A stretch of 42,947 nucleotides of DNA from a virus: positions 1 to 42,947 of the IMG/VR virus record IMGVR_UViG_3300035698_007277. One strand, given 5' to 3'. Positions 32,197 to 39,318 of the stretch are shown here, in pieces; the first letter of the stretch is position 1; each line of letters opens with the position of its first letter. Both the position numbers and the translations under genes were made by a program. The notes below the pieces were generated by a model. The model saw only the letters and a list, made by a program, of their open reading frames with translations. It was not told the origin of the DNA and did not search any database.

Positions 32197-32694
32197 ATGC
32201 AGGTTTTTCTTCCAGAGCAACGTTACAAATCATGCGCCCAAGTCCTTGATGGGAAAAGACTCGTGAAGCAACTGCTAGAAGGTCGTCAAATTCTTTCTGC
32301 ACTAGCAGAAGAAACAAAAGGCTGGAGAAATCACCCTGCCACCCTCATGTTTGCGGGGGCAGAAGTAGAACTTTTCGTTTACCTTCATCACATTCGCTTA
32401 GAAATGAGTCATCGTGAGTACAAGTGGCAGAATAACTGGGACGTTATTACAGACACCTATAAAAGAAATTTTCATGGCAAGGAAATGAGGTCTCCTGATT
32501 ATCTAAAGCCTGGACATCCAGAAAATCATAGACTTATGACTACTCATCGCGGTAGACTATATGAGAAAGCACCAGAACTATATCCACAGTATGAGTATGA
32601 ATCTCATATCTACATGGACTATGTGTGTTGTCCTGGAAAGTGTACCTATTACTGGCCAAGCGGAAAGCATGTCGAAGGGAAAATAAATGTTTAA
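32197..32694 (+). CDS. Pyrimidine-dimer DNA glycosylase-type protein
   Basis: 165 residues. MQVFLPEQRYKSCAQVLDGKRLVKQLLEGRQIL and GWRNHPATLMFAG match the pyrimidine dimer glycosylase (DenV-like) / MSMEG_6728 families, and HRGRLYEKAPELYPQY fits their middle. It may repair UV damage in phage DNA. Catalytic N-terminal residue assignment is not certain. Confidence 0.75.
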   Translation: MQVFLPEQRYKSCAQVLDGKRLVKQLLEGRQILSALAEETKGWRNHPATLMFAGAEVELFVYLHHIRLEMSHREYKWQNNWDVITDTYKRNFHGKEMRSPDYLKPGHPENHRLMTTHRGRLYEKAPELYPQYEYESHIYMDYVCCPGKCTYYWPSGKHVEGKINV

Positions 32695-32983
32695 TAATGT
32701 AAAAGTTTCCTATGGAAAAGAAAATGTAAGTACAAATAATATATATTACTCAAGCAACAACGTACAGGAACTTCCGAAAGAAGAAAACCCGTACCACCTC
32801 ACGGGCCATCAATTTTTTGATATTCTTGCCCTGTGTTATGAGCAATCTTACGGAGAAGATTATTCTTACCATCCAGAAGATCTATATGTTAATGCCTCTC
32901 TTACCCTAGAGATAGTATCCAATACACTGGCTAACCTTCTCCATATTAAAACGGGGCAGCAGATAAGAGGCGTTAAAGAATGA
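32687..32983 (+). CDS. Small protein with YHPEDL motif
   Basis: 98 residues, overlapping the glycosylase by 8 bases. The stretch FFDILALCYEQSYGEDYSYHPEDLYVNASLTLEIVSNTL parallels the protein at 28569. An N-terminal ~45-residue extension is asparagine-rich and probably disordered. Function unknown. Confidence 0.55.
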   Translation: MFNNVKVSYGKENVSTNNIYYSSNNVQELPKEENPYHLTGHQFFDILALCYEQSYGEDYSYHPEDLYVNASLTLEIVSNTLANLLHIKTGQQIRGVKE

Positions 32984-33036
32984 CACCTGAGTATTTTCGC
33001 TCGTAAAAAAATAGCGCTCATACTAATTAAATAATT

Positions 33037-33110
33037 GCGGCATTCGTATAAAAGCATTACGGCACTCTTCCAAAGTGCAAAAGTCGGGGCAGTACCGACA
33101 TGCCGCTCCA
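33037..33110 (+). tRNA. Atypical tRNA-Gly (TCC) with encoded CCA
   Basis: 74 bases. Acceptor GCGGCAT/ATGCCGC pairs 7 of 7, the anticodon stem GCACT/AGTGC pairs 5 of 5 with loop CTTCCAA, and the T stem GTCGG/CCGAC pairs 5 of 5. Discriminator T then CCA are encoded. G1-C72, C2-G71, G3-C70, C35, C36 and U73 fit glycyl identity. But the T loop is GGCAGTA instead of TTCRANY, and the D arm has only a 3-bp stem and no GG, so the usual elbow contacts are missing. It may be non-ribosomal, decoy, or degenerate. Confidence 0.65.
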
Positions 33111-33282
33111 AGAACATCAAATACTAGCCCCAATATTCGGGGGAGTTGCATAAACACCCACAACTATGACCTATATTACATACAACAACGTATCATTTAA
33201 TTGAAAGTGACCTGCTCCCTTTGGTAAAATATAAGTAATTCATAAATACTTTTATGAAAATAAAACTAAATAGGAGACAACC

Positions 33283-33465
33283 ATGGGAAGAATAATTAGT
33301 TGTGATGGCCCTACTTGCATTTCTTGGATTAAGAATAATGAGGAAGCAGATTTTATTGAATTGTTTGAGGCAGAAGCAGAACTTTTATTTTGCTCCTGGG
33401 ATTGTCTCGTAAAGTTTGGTGCAGTCAAATTACAAATGGATGAAATGCCAGGGAGGGATGTATGA
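33283..33465 (+). CDS. Small zinc-binding-type protein
   Basis: 60 residues with aggaga upstream. CDGPTC near the N-terminus and FCSWDC near residue 37 form a CxxxxC...CxxxC pattern. Acidic overall. Last substantial gene of the left arm. Function unknown. Confidence 0.6.
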   Translation: MGRIISCDGPTCISWIKNNEEADFIELFEAEAELLFCSWDCLVKFGAVKLQMDEMPGRDV

Positions 33466-33539
33466 GTAACTCAATTTTTAACATTATAGAAAATATTACT
33501 AAAGAGACTATGGAACATGTGGACACTTACAATAATTAA
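33462..33539 (+). CDS. Possible 25-residue ORF at the end of the left arm
   Basis: ATG 33462 overlaps the previous stop (ATGA), with gggagg just upstream, and reads to TAA 33539 (MSNSIFNIIENITKETMEHV...). The strong ribosome signal favours translation, but a peptide this short could be incidental. Confidence 0.35.
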   Translation: MSNSIFNIIENITKETMEHVDTYNN

Positions 33540-34215
33540 TGGCGTCAGCCATGCTCTGTCCACCATCAAGCGGGGGTACATGGAAATAGAAAACACATCT
33601 CTAGATACCATCATATACATACTAAGACATATGAGATAGGGGTTATGTGTTTATGAGAAAAGGTTTTGAGATATGTGAGACAAAGAGACGTATTTAAAAC
33701 ATAAGATATAGGTATATATAGACAGATAAATATAGACAACGTGTTACTGTGGTTTTTACATAGTGGTGTTAATAGATATTTTTATAAAAGAATGGGTTTT
33801 AGAATATATATATAAAGCCGACATATCCCCATAAAATATAATAAAATATGACAGAATATGACAAAGTAGTACAAACTATGACTAACTAGGGCAAAACGGA
33901 CATATCACCCATAATAATATAGGGGATTTGTGCATTATTCTATATCCTATGCAGAATAGTGGACATATCTTATGCAATATAGTAGATATATAGAGGAATA
34001 TAGACATAATGATCTATAGGATACAACTAATATAGTTGTTTTGATATAGCAATACAACTAATAGTGTCGGATACCCCCACAGTTAGACAACTAATATAGT
34101 AGAAGCACCTACTAATATAGTGGAATGGCATATTATTATGTCATATTATAGGGGGGAAAAGTGTAAAAACATATCAAAACATAATAGTTTTTTATTAAAA
34201 CATATCAAAACATAT
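33540..34215 (+). other. AT-rich convergent intergenic region with iteron-like repeats
   Basis: 676 bases with no convincing gene, between the + strand left arm and the - strand right arm. It holds a perfect palindrome ACAACTA-ATA-TAGTTGT (34023-34039), further AATATAGT copies near 33976, 34093 and 34115, repeated GACATATC elements (33819, 33900, 33962), and an 18-base direct repeat AAAACATATCAAAACATA at 34166-34183 and 34197-34214. No classical terminator with a GC stem is visible. Candidate replication origin, regulator site or recombination junction. Confidence 0.6.
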
Positions 34216-34734
34216 CTATAAAGAGAGTATATCTATAGGGTGTTGACATGTAGGGGAATAGTGTATAGCGGATTCAATGGCTACCTGGATTCTTTTGGCA
34301 GGATCTGTCTTTGATGCAGATGTATATAGAGAACCAAGACATATTGATGCACCAGATCCAATAGATGTTTCTTCTACCTCAAGTACCCCCCAATCCATAG
34401 TAGATAGTCCAAATAGTCTTCCTTGTGTACCTATAAGAAATTCAGCATAATGCTCTTCCCCATTTACCCCAAGGTCATCAACTAATTCTTTTATCTTAGA
34501 TACTATATCCATACGAATAATCTCATATGGGTCTGAATCTTTATCAATAGTAGGTAGTTTTATAAATTCTATTAATTGCCCCACCCCCACAGATCCAGAA
34601 TATCCAAATATCCATTCACCATTTATGTGGATTTTGGGGCGGGACATAGATATAATACTATCTCCATCACTAGCACCCCTATCTGCTCCTATATAGATAA
34701 CATTGTTCTTTGATATTCCTACTATGGCTGTCAT
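34216..34734 (-). CDS. Proteasome/HslV-like Ntn-hydrolase
   Basis: 172 residues from ATG 34734 (an in-frame TTG at 34752 is rejected; see promoter). After removal of Met the mature N-terminus is T1-A-I-V-G-I, and GADRGAS puts Asp at position 17 and SRPKI puts Lys at 33, the exact T1/D17/K33 triad of HslV and proteasome beta subunits. GYSGSVGVGQLIEFIKLP, FLIGTQGRLFGLS and GSGASICLGSLYTSA follow the beta-sandwich layout with its GSG turn. No HslU-like ATPase is visible. Substrate unknown; last gene of the right arm. Confidence 0.85.
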   Translation of the reverse strand: MTAIVGISKNNVIYIGADRGASDGDSIISMSRPKIHINGEWIFGYSGSVGVGQLIEFIKLPTIDKDSDPYEIIRMDIVSKIKELVDDLGVNGEEHYAEFLIGTQGRLFGLSTMDWGVLEVEETSIGSGASICLGSLYTSASKTDPAKRIQVAIESAIHYSPTCQHPIDILSL

Positions 34735-34740
34735 GTTAAC

Positions 34741-34746
34741 ATTATA
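34741..34746 (-). promoter_or_regulatory. -10 box TATAAT, leaderless promoter of the Ntn-hydrolase
   Basis: On the - strand TATAAT is followed by GTTAAC and then ATG 34734, six bases in between and no ribosome site. This fixes the start so that Thr follows Met, as needed for an N-terminal nucleophile. Confidence 0.6.
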
Positions 34747-34757
34747 TCCCAACTTCC

Positions 34758-35020
34758 CACGATTTTTTATGCCCCTTCGTAATCTATTTTTGAATAATTG
34801 TTCAGTGATTTTTTATGTTCCTTCGTAATGTCAAAAAGCCCCAGCGATTTTTTAGGCTCCTTCGTAAAGGAGTTTATTAAAATAAATAGATATCCGGTTA
34901 TCGAAAAAAAAGTCCAGCGATTTTTTTAGGAGCCTTCTTAAAGGAGTATTTATTAGATTAGTTTTATGACCGGCCCGCAAACCCTGATACCTGTTGCGGC
35001 ACAAGGCTTTTGGGGGTAGG
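34758..35020 (-). repeat. Cluster of four dispersed-repeat copies plus GC-rich tail
   Basis: Four units like CAGCGATTTTTTAGGCTCC-TTCGTAAAGG start near 34758, 34803, 34842 and 34915 (+ strand orientation). The third contains a perfect CTCCTT-CGTA-AAGGAG hairpin followed by TTTATT. After the fourth comes ACCGGCCCGCAAACCC and TGTTGCGGCACAAGGCTTTT, a tail also found near 41.6 kb. Relatives occur at about 38.0 and 39.4 kb. All are intergenic in the - strand arm. Function unknown. Confidence 0.7.
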
Positions 35021-35023
35021 GGG

Positions 35024-35194
35024 CTAACTAAAAAAAATCATCCCCACTACGACAATGGGAAGCAGCAGAGAGAGCAAGCCGAACATGCCCATAGCCACCT
35101 CAGTCTTGTTAGTATTACGCATGGAACTATCCATGCTCATTCTTCCTAGAGTTCTTTGGTGATCATACCCTGTAATCTTGCTGATGTTAGCCAT
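35024..35194 (-). CDS. Small single-pass membrane protein
   Basis: 56 residues from ATG 35194 with AAAGGA nine bases upstream on the - strand. Hydrophilic N-terminal half (MANISKITGYDHQRTLGRM) and a C-terminal transmembrane segment (MGMFGLLSLLLPIVVVGMIF). Overlaps its upstream neighbour by 8 bases. Function unknown. Confidence 0.6.
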   Translation of the reverse strand: MANISKITGYDHQRTLGRMSMDSSMRNTNKTEVAMGMFGLLSLLLPIVVVGMIFFS

Positions 35195-35483
35195 TGGTGT
35201 TTCCTTTCACATCGTCTTCGTCTTCAATGAACGGAGCAAAAATAATGTCTCTCAAGTTTTTGTATTCTCCCTCGGGGGCCTCCCAAGCAACTAAAAGTGA
35301 ATCATATGCCTCTGTCATTTTATTTTCTGCGTCAGCACTTAGTTGCATGACACTACCTAATGATACAAGGTATCCAGCAAGGACTCCCTCCTCGTGTTTA
35401 TCAAAAAAGGTTAGCCAAACTTCATCATCCCTGTGTCCATAAAACTCTGATAGGATGTTGGCCTTGTCAATGAGTTCCATCAT
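35187..35483 (-). CDS. Acidic protein of unknown function
   Basis: 98 residues. Mostly helical, with DEVWLTFFDKHEEGVLAGYLVSLGSVMQLSADAENKM and an acidic C-terminus (FIEDEDDVKG). Starts at ATG 35483 or the adjacent ATG 35480. Function unknown. Confidence 0.6.
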   Translation of the reverse strand: MMELIDKANILSEFYGHRDDEVWLTFFDKHEEGVLAGYLVSLGSVMQLSADAENKMTEAYDSLLVAWEAPEGEYKNLRDIIFAPFIEDEDDVKGNTNG

Positions 35484-35691
35484 ATCTCCTTAGGTCGCGG
35501 TGCTGGTGCTGATTCTTTTCCAAATGTGGGCTATTCATATAGTGTATCAAGCCATCGCTAAAATGCAAGATATTATCTACAATTGTTCTGCGAGATTCTG
35601 TGTAAACATAGAACGCAATAATCTTCCATTCCTCGGGGGTAAAGTCCATATCATTAAATACTTTGTTTATGGCTCTTGCTTTCTTTTCCAC
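35467..35691 (-). CDS. Small helical protein of unknown function
   Basis: 74 residues from a GTG start. INKVFNDMDFTPEEWKIIAFYVYTESRRTI looks helical; the C-terminus is His/Arg-rich (KNQHQHRDLRRYDGTH). Overlaps the next gene by 17 bases. Function unknown. Confidence 0.5.
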   Translation of the reverse strand: MEKKARAINKVFNDMDFTPEEWKIIAFYVYTESRRTIVDNILHFSDGLIHYMNSPHLEKNQHQHRDLRRYDGTH

Positions 35692-35723
35692 GATGCGTCC
35701 TGTCTATAGTGGGGGGACTTATA

Positions 35724-36089
35724 TCATACACGAACGAGCGGATCATTGCTAGATATAACCAATGATGGGGCCTTGACACCACCCTCACATGAACAATAGA
35801 TCATATGCATACCGCAGCCAAAACACATGACAAAGGCTATGGTGTATCCTTCTGTTGTCTTGCCTTTCAGTACTCGTTCCTCCCGCATTTTTTTCATGGG
35901 CACTATTTCAGTTACTACCCCTCCAGGCTCAACCTCAGGCAGTCCATCTTCACGCTTGCCAGATCGTCTTTCTAACTTGCCTCCACCCTGCTCAAAACCA
36001 GATAGGGCCTGCTTCATTTCTAATGAGAATCTACCACGATCCCCTACCTCAAACCCTAGGGTTCTAAGATATTCTCTTTCATTCATCAT
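35724..36089 (-). CDS. Lsr2-type DNA-binding domain fused to a Cys-rich tail
   Basis: 121 residues. NEREYLRTLGFEVGDRGRFSLEMKQAL matches the C-terminal DNA-binding domain of actinobacterial Lsr2, including the RGR that inserts into the AT-rich minor groove. The Lsr2 dimerisation domain is absent, and a C-terminal CFGCGMHMIYCSC cluster is added. It might silence or protect AT-rich DNA, or compete with host Lsr2 on the AT-rich phage genome. Confidence 0.7.
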   Translation of the reverse strand: MMNEREYLRTLGFEVGDRGRFSLEMKQALSGFEQGGGKLERRSGKREDGLPEVEPGGVVTEIVPMKKMREERVLKGKTTEGYTIAFVMCFGCGMHMIYCSCEGGVKAPSLVISSNDPLVRV

Positions 36090-36137
36090 TCATCCTTATG
36101 TTCTCTTTATGAAACATTATTGAACTTTATGCTACGT

Positions 36138-36530
36138 CTATGCAGCATTGGCACGTCCACTAACCCAGATGTCTTTGTCAATGATTACAACTTGAGTAGC
36201 ATTGTGAATCGGAGTCGCGGTATCGCGCATGACAAATGAATCATTGTTATATGGGTTGTAGGTAACTCTTTGGTACCCCTGCCGATCCATGTTTGATGGA
36301 GTATAGTCTTCAAGGCTTTCATTTACCCCCGCTATCCATGAGGGTGTGCCTCGGACGAATGCATGAACATTCTTAGCCTTATCTCTGAGCACCCTTGCTC
36401 TGCCCGCAGGTTGAACAGAGAACGATACATCATTGAGAATCATGGCTTGTGCGTGAGACACCTTCCCACCAATGGGGCGGTAGGACAAGCACCTCTTGTG
36501 CAGATTGTAGTAAGCCTCTAGCCTTTTCAT
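36138..36530 (-). CDS. Conserved-looking phage protein
   Basis: 130 residues. MKRLEAYYNLHKRCLSYRPIGGKVSHAQAMILNDVSF and AGRARVLRDKAKNVHAFVRG are blocks I associate with actinophage hypothetical proteins of small-terminal-gene clusters. Basic and beta-rich. Function unknown. Confidence 0.65.
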   Translation of the reverse strand: MKRLEAYYNLHKRCLSYRPIGGKVSHAQAMILNDVSFSVQPAGRARVLRDKAKNVHAFVRGTPSWIAGVNESLEDYTPSNMDRQGYQRVTYNPYNNDSFVMRDTATPIHNATQVVIIDKDIWVSGRANAA

Positions 36531-36532
36531 GA

Positions 36533-36646
36533 TTACTCCAATGCTAGGTGGTAGTCAGTATGACTTTCTCGCTCTATGGCAAAGTCTACACCAAGGAAGT
36601 GCAGGAAGTCAATCATGTCATCGTCTTGCTCCGATAGTTTGATCAT
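36533..36646 (-). CDS. Small protein of unknown function
   Basis: 37 residues from ATG 36646, overlapping the previous stop (ATGA) with GGAGATGGAAC upstream. Acidic helix EQDDDMIDFLHFLGVDFAIE. It fills the space between two genes. Function unknown. Confidence 0.45.
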   Translation of the reverse strand: MIKLSEQDDDMIDFLHFLGVDFAIERESHTDYHLALE

Positions 36647-36996
36647 AGTTCCATCTCCAACTGGCCTGGAATTTCCTGTACTTCAGGATCGGTCATACTT
36701 TCAATGTTATACTTCTGTGGCTCCTCACAGTGATCCCACAAGGCGTCCCAAAGACGTAGTTCCTCTATAAATTTCCAACCTGAGATAACCTTGCCATTAG
36801 GAAGTTCATATTCTCTATTAAATACAGAGGTATTACAAAACTGGTATTGCCAATCACCTTCTTCATCTATCCCCCCCAAAATATATGGCTCAGATTCTAT
36901 AATCAATTCATCAAAGATCTCCTGCGCCCGCAGTTTGATGTCCTGAGGAATGGGCGGGTAAAAATTAGCGGTAAGGTGCATAGTGATGTCAGTCAT
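36643..36996 (-). CDS. Protein of unknown function
   Basis: 117 residues. MTDITMHLTANFYPPIPQDIKLRAQEIFDELI, then YILGGIDEEGDWQYQFCNTS. Acidic, mixed alpha/beta. Overlaps both neighbours. Function unknown. Confidence 0.55.
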   Translation of the reverse strand: MTDITMHLTANFYPPIPQDIKLRAQEIFDELIIESEPYILGGIDEEGDWQYQFCNTSVFNREYELPNGKVISGWKFIEELRLWDALWDHCEEPQKYNIESMTDPEVQEIPGQLEMEL

Positions 36997-37045
36997 TATT
37001 TTCCTCCATGATAGTCTCCGCGTATTTTTGTGTGTTGTTAGACAT
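36989..37045 (-). CDS. Possible 18-residue ORF
   Basis: ATG 37045 directly follows GAGGAGGCATA, a strong ribosome site, and reads 18 codons to TGA at 36989 that overlaps the next start. It may be a translational coupling leader or a real small peptide. Confidence 0.3.
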   Translation of the reverse strand: MSNNTQKYAETIMEENND

Positions 37046-37350
37046 TATGCCTCCTCCACTTCTTCTAGGAATAAAGACTGTTCATCTATATACCAACAAA
37101 GTGCGTCGGGCACGGTTCCATTTAGGTACTCCACCGCAAATTCGGCGGTAAAGTAAAGACATTCTTCAATGTCGAAGTCATCTTCTCGGGTAACATCATT
37201 TTTATAATCTTTAATGTCAGCATCATATTGGTCTTTGTTAACTTGATAACCATGATCTATTGCAAAGTCAATAACGGCAATATCAAAGTCAATTGCCTTG
37301 GAATGACTTCCGTCGATATAGCAACCAGTTTTCATATCAATTCCAATCAT
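37045..37350 (-). CDS. Acidic protein of unknown function
   Basis: About 101 residues; the start is unsettled between GTG 37365, ATG 37350 and ATG 37335. Strongly acidic (DYDADIKDYKNDVTREDDFDIEEC, with YIDEQSLFLEEVEEA at the end). Function unknown; acidity recalls DNA-mimic proteins, but nothing proves it. Confidence 0.55.
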   Translation of the reverse strand: MIGIDMKTGCYIDGSHSKAIDFDIAVIDFAIDHGYQVNKDQYDADIKDYKNDVTREDDFDIEECLYFTAEFAVEYLNGTVPDALCWYIDEQSLFLEEVEEA

Positions 37351-37516
37351 TGGGCTTGAATCCACCGTGAATTAACCATTCATCCAATGCTAGTACACTC
37401 TCGCACACTTCGTCAATAAAATCTTCTAACTCTTCGCGGGAGCCAAAGGGAAGCCCTCCATCTTCCCATACGTTTATATTCTTACGAATAGCCTTCAACG
37501 TTTCGTTGGGGTCCAT
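37337..37516 (-). CDS. Small protein of unknown function
   Basis: 59 residues from ATG 37516 with AAGGAGGAAC upstream on the - strand. Contains WEDGGLPFGSREELEDFIDE and a helical C-terminus. Overlaps the start of the next gene. Function unknown. Confidence 0.55.
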   Translation of the reverse strand: MDPNETLKAIRKNINVWEDGGLPFGSREELEDFIDEVCESVLALDEWLIHGGFKPNDWN

Positions 37517-37557
37517 AGTTCCTCCTTATGTGTAGCCTCATCTGCCTGAGTTGTTGG

Positions 37558-37833
37558 TTACTGCATCATGGCTTCATCCACGAACTCACCTAACTCATCC
37601 GCGTCTGTAGTGAAGATCACCGCGTCACCGCTATGGCGCTGGGAGGTCTCATGAACAGTGCGGGCAAAAGAGTCCACCCATGCTTGTGGGCTTCCCGTAT
37701 CTTGCTTTTTGAAGACGGGTTCTAGGCGTCTCATGGCCGCGACTAGGAATACTTGATACATACCGTCGTCGTAAAGGTTGTAGGCCCGCAGAAATTCTTG
37801 TGGTGACACCCTGATCATGGTTCTCGTGTTCAT
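37558..37833 (-). CDS. Small protein, paralogue of the 29722 gene
   Basis: 91 residues. PQAWVDSFARTVHETSQRHSGDAVIFTTDADEL closely follows the left-arm protein at 29722. It has a longer region of higher GC codons, so the two copies have evolved in different composition. Ribosome site GAAAGGGGAAAGC upstream; a TATAAT box lies near 37882 on the - strand. Function unknown. Confidence 0.6.
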   Translation of the reverse strand: MNTRTMIRVSPQEFLRAYNLYDDGMYQVFLVAAMRRLEPVFKKQDTGSPQAWVDSFARTVHETSQRHSGDAVIFTTDADELGEFVDEAMMQ

Positions 37834-37987
37834 TGCTTTCCCCTTTCGTTCGCCCCTGTTGGCGTAACTCCATTATACGTCGGTCAGGCTCAAAGTCTAG
37901 TGAATCCGACCTCTGTTACCTAACCGTTATAAACCACCTTTAGAGGTTCAGCCACTCCGGACGCGCCAACGTCCACTCAACCGTCCG

Positions 37988-38014
37988 CTTATACGATGGG
38001 TCTGACATTAGCAA
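37988..38014 (-). promoter_or_regulatory. Weak promoter-like site with GTCAGAC box
   Basis: On the - strand a TTGCTA-like -35 and TATAAG lie around an AATGTCAGACCCAT box (GTCTGAC at 38000-38006 on +). The 15-base spacing is short, so the promoter call is weak, but the box is the same one as at 39.34, 40.92 and 42.4 kb. Confidence 0.3.
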
Positions 38015-38023
38015 GAAAGTTTT

Positions 38024-38064
38024 CACGATTTTTTTCATGACTTTCTTAAACGCCTTCTTAAAGT
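38024..38064 (-). repeat. Dispersed repeat copy
   Basis: CACGATTTTTTTCATGAC then CTTCTTAAAG, a diverged copy of the element clustered at 34.8 kb. It is followed by a T/A-rich stretch and GGGCCCGGAGCG, then a CTGTTGCCTGCGCAAAG tail that is a weak match to the GC-rich tail. Confidence 0.5.
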
Positions 38065-38258
38065 AGTTTTTTGTTTAAAAAATGGGCCCGGAGCGTGTAA
38101 GCCCGAGCCTGTTGCCTGCGCAAAGAATCCTCCAACGACAGCGGAGCAACCCAACCCGCGTCAGCCAACCGAGACCCATCCAGCGCATACCTGAGATCAT
38201 GCCCGGGCCGTGACAGGGTGACGAGATAACCGCTACTCCATAGGTGCGGGTGGGCAGT
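38058..38258 (-). pseudogene. Remnant resembling the C-terminus of RmlB-type dehydratase
   Basis: The - strand frame 38258 to 38058 (no start codon, stops on both sides) reads YLVTLSRPGHDLRYALDGSR then LADAGWVAPLSLEDSLRR. This matches the C-terminal signature of dTDP-glucose 4,6-dehydratases (GHDxRYAxDxxKL...LGW...EGL). The DNA here is far more GC-rich than the surroundings. About 45 codons of the roughly 330-codon family remain, so it is a captured or decayed fragment. No intact copy is in this window. Confidence 0.65.
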
Positions 38259-38284
38259 TTATCATCATGCCCAGGATGCGATAC

Positions 38285-39283
38285 CTATACTCCTGCAACC
38301 TCTTTCACGGCATGCAGGATGCGGTTCTTCTCAGCGTTGGTAACGGGGTCGAATCCGCTAGCAGCAGCAAGTACGTTCTCTTGACCACGTTCGCCACGGC
38401 CCTTGCGGAACCAGTCCAAGCGCTCCGTCATGGAGTTGTATGCACCCCACGCAGTGTTGGCAATGCCCACACCGTTGACAGTTTCGGACGAATAGATCTC
38501 CTCAATGAGGTCAACCTTGGTTTCCCACTTCTTGATAGCACCCTTGGCGTCCTTATCGGGACGAGGGTATAGAGCCTCAACGATTTTGTTAAAGGTAGCC
38601 TGGGTGATCTCTTTTGCGATTAGAGACTGAGCCTCTTTCTCAAACTCATCAAAGTAGTTGTTTGCCAGAGAAAGCACTTCGCGTGCTGCCATGATCTTGC
38701 CACCAGCAGTCTGGGTATGACGAATCTTGAATGACTGCTTGGCACGACCAAGGGCCATGTTCAATGTGTTCTGGCAAACTACACGAACGGGTGTGATGGA
38801 TGCCTGAATTGCGGTAGAGCCATCATGCGATGTGTGAACCAACAGGTATGACTTGACAACATCCGAAACACCATTAGGGTCAAGAACTGTCTCACGGTCA
38901 AGGGCTAGGGAGCCAAACACGACGCGACCATCCTTGAGAGAGCCAGCGGTCTCCCAACGACCACCGTCTAGCAGGGCATCACCAAAGTCAAATAGTTCCT
39001 CGTTCTGTAGAACACGGTAGCGCTCTCCGACGGTAGCCAGAACATCGGTTTCCTTGTTGAATGGGTTATTCCGTAGTACCATGTGGATAGGACTAATGAC
39101 ATTATAGTCAGAGGGGTAGGGGACAGGCTCTAGGCGAACGTCCCAATCGTTTAGGTATGCTGCTTCAAGCATCTGTAGGGTAGACTTTTCTTCGGTAAAC
39201 ACAGTGCCAAGACCATGCCACGCGGGTTCGCGGAAGGAAGCGAAAGCCTGCTCACCATTCTGACCAACTTCGACTGCGTGCAT
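38285..39283 (-). CDS. DUF932 / phage-plasmid-like protein
   Basis: 332 residues with ribosome site AAGGAGATAAAA. FREPAWHGLGTVFTEE at the N-terminus, LRNNPFNKETDVLATVGERYRVLQNEELFDFGDAL, and VRVVCQNTLNMAL are the DUF932 (phage/plasmid-like, TIGR03299) signature. Highest GC codon use in the right arm and likely strongly expressed. Function unknown in the family; suspected roles in DNA transfer or host takeover are unproven. Confidence 0.85.
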   Translation of the reverse strand: MHAVEVGQNGEQAFASFREPAWHGLGTVFTEEKSTLQMLEAAYLNDWDVRLEPVPYPSDYNVISPIHMVLRNNPFNKETDVLATVGERYRVLQNEELFDFGDALLDGGRWETAGSLKDGRVVFGSLALDRETVLDPNGVSDVVKSYLLVHTSHDGSTAIQASITPVRVVCQNTLNMALGRAKQSFKIRHTQTAGGKIMAAREVLSLANNYFDEFEKEAQSLIAKEITQATFNKIVEALYPRPDKDAKGAIKKWETKVDLIEEIYSSETVNGVGIANTAWGAYNSMTERLDWFRKGRGERGQENVLAAASGFDPVTNAEKNRILHAVKEVAGV

Positions 39284-39318
39284 TTTTATCTCCTTAGTTA
39301 GGTTTGTGTAATACCATT

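Noticed and set aside
32866-33120. 84-residue - strand ORF across the 33-kb gap
   Set aside because: It is antisense to the 32687 gene and overlaps the tRNA-like gene; no ribosome site or recognisable sequence.
33540-33590. 16-residue ORF MASAMLCPPSSGG... at 33540
   Set aside because: Too short to support, no ribosome site beyond overlap, no sequence signature.
33000-34215. CRISPR array in the repeat-rich gap
   Set aside because: The repeats are short, irregular and palindromic without equal-length spacers.
34842-34877. Intrinsic terminator at the CTCCTT-CGTA-AAGGAG hairpin
   Set aside because: The U-rich side faces the + direction, while genes here are on the - strand and no + gene enters; the stem is only 6 bp.
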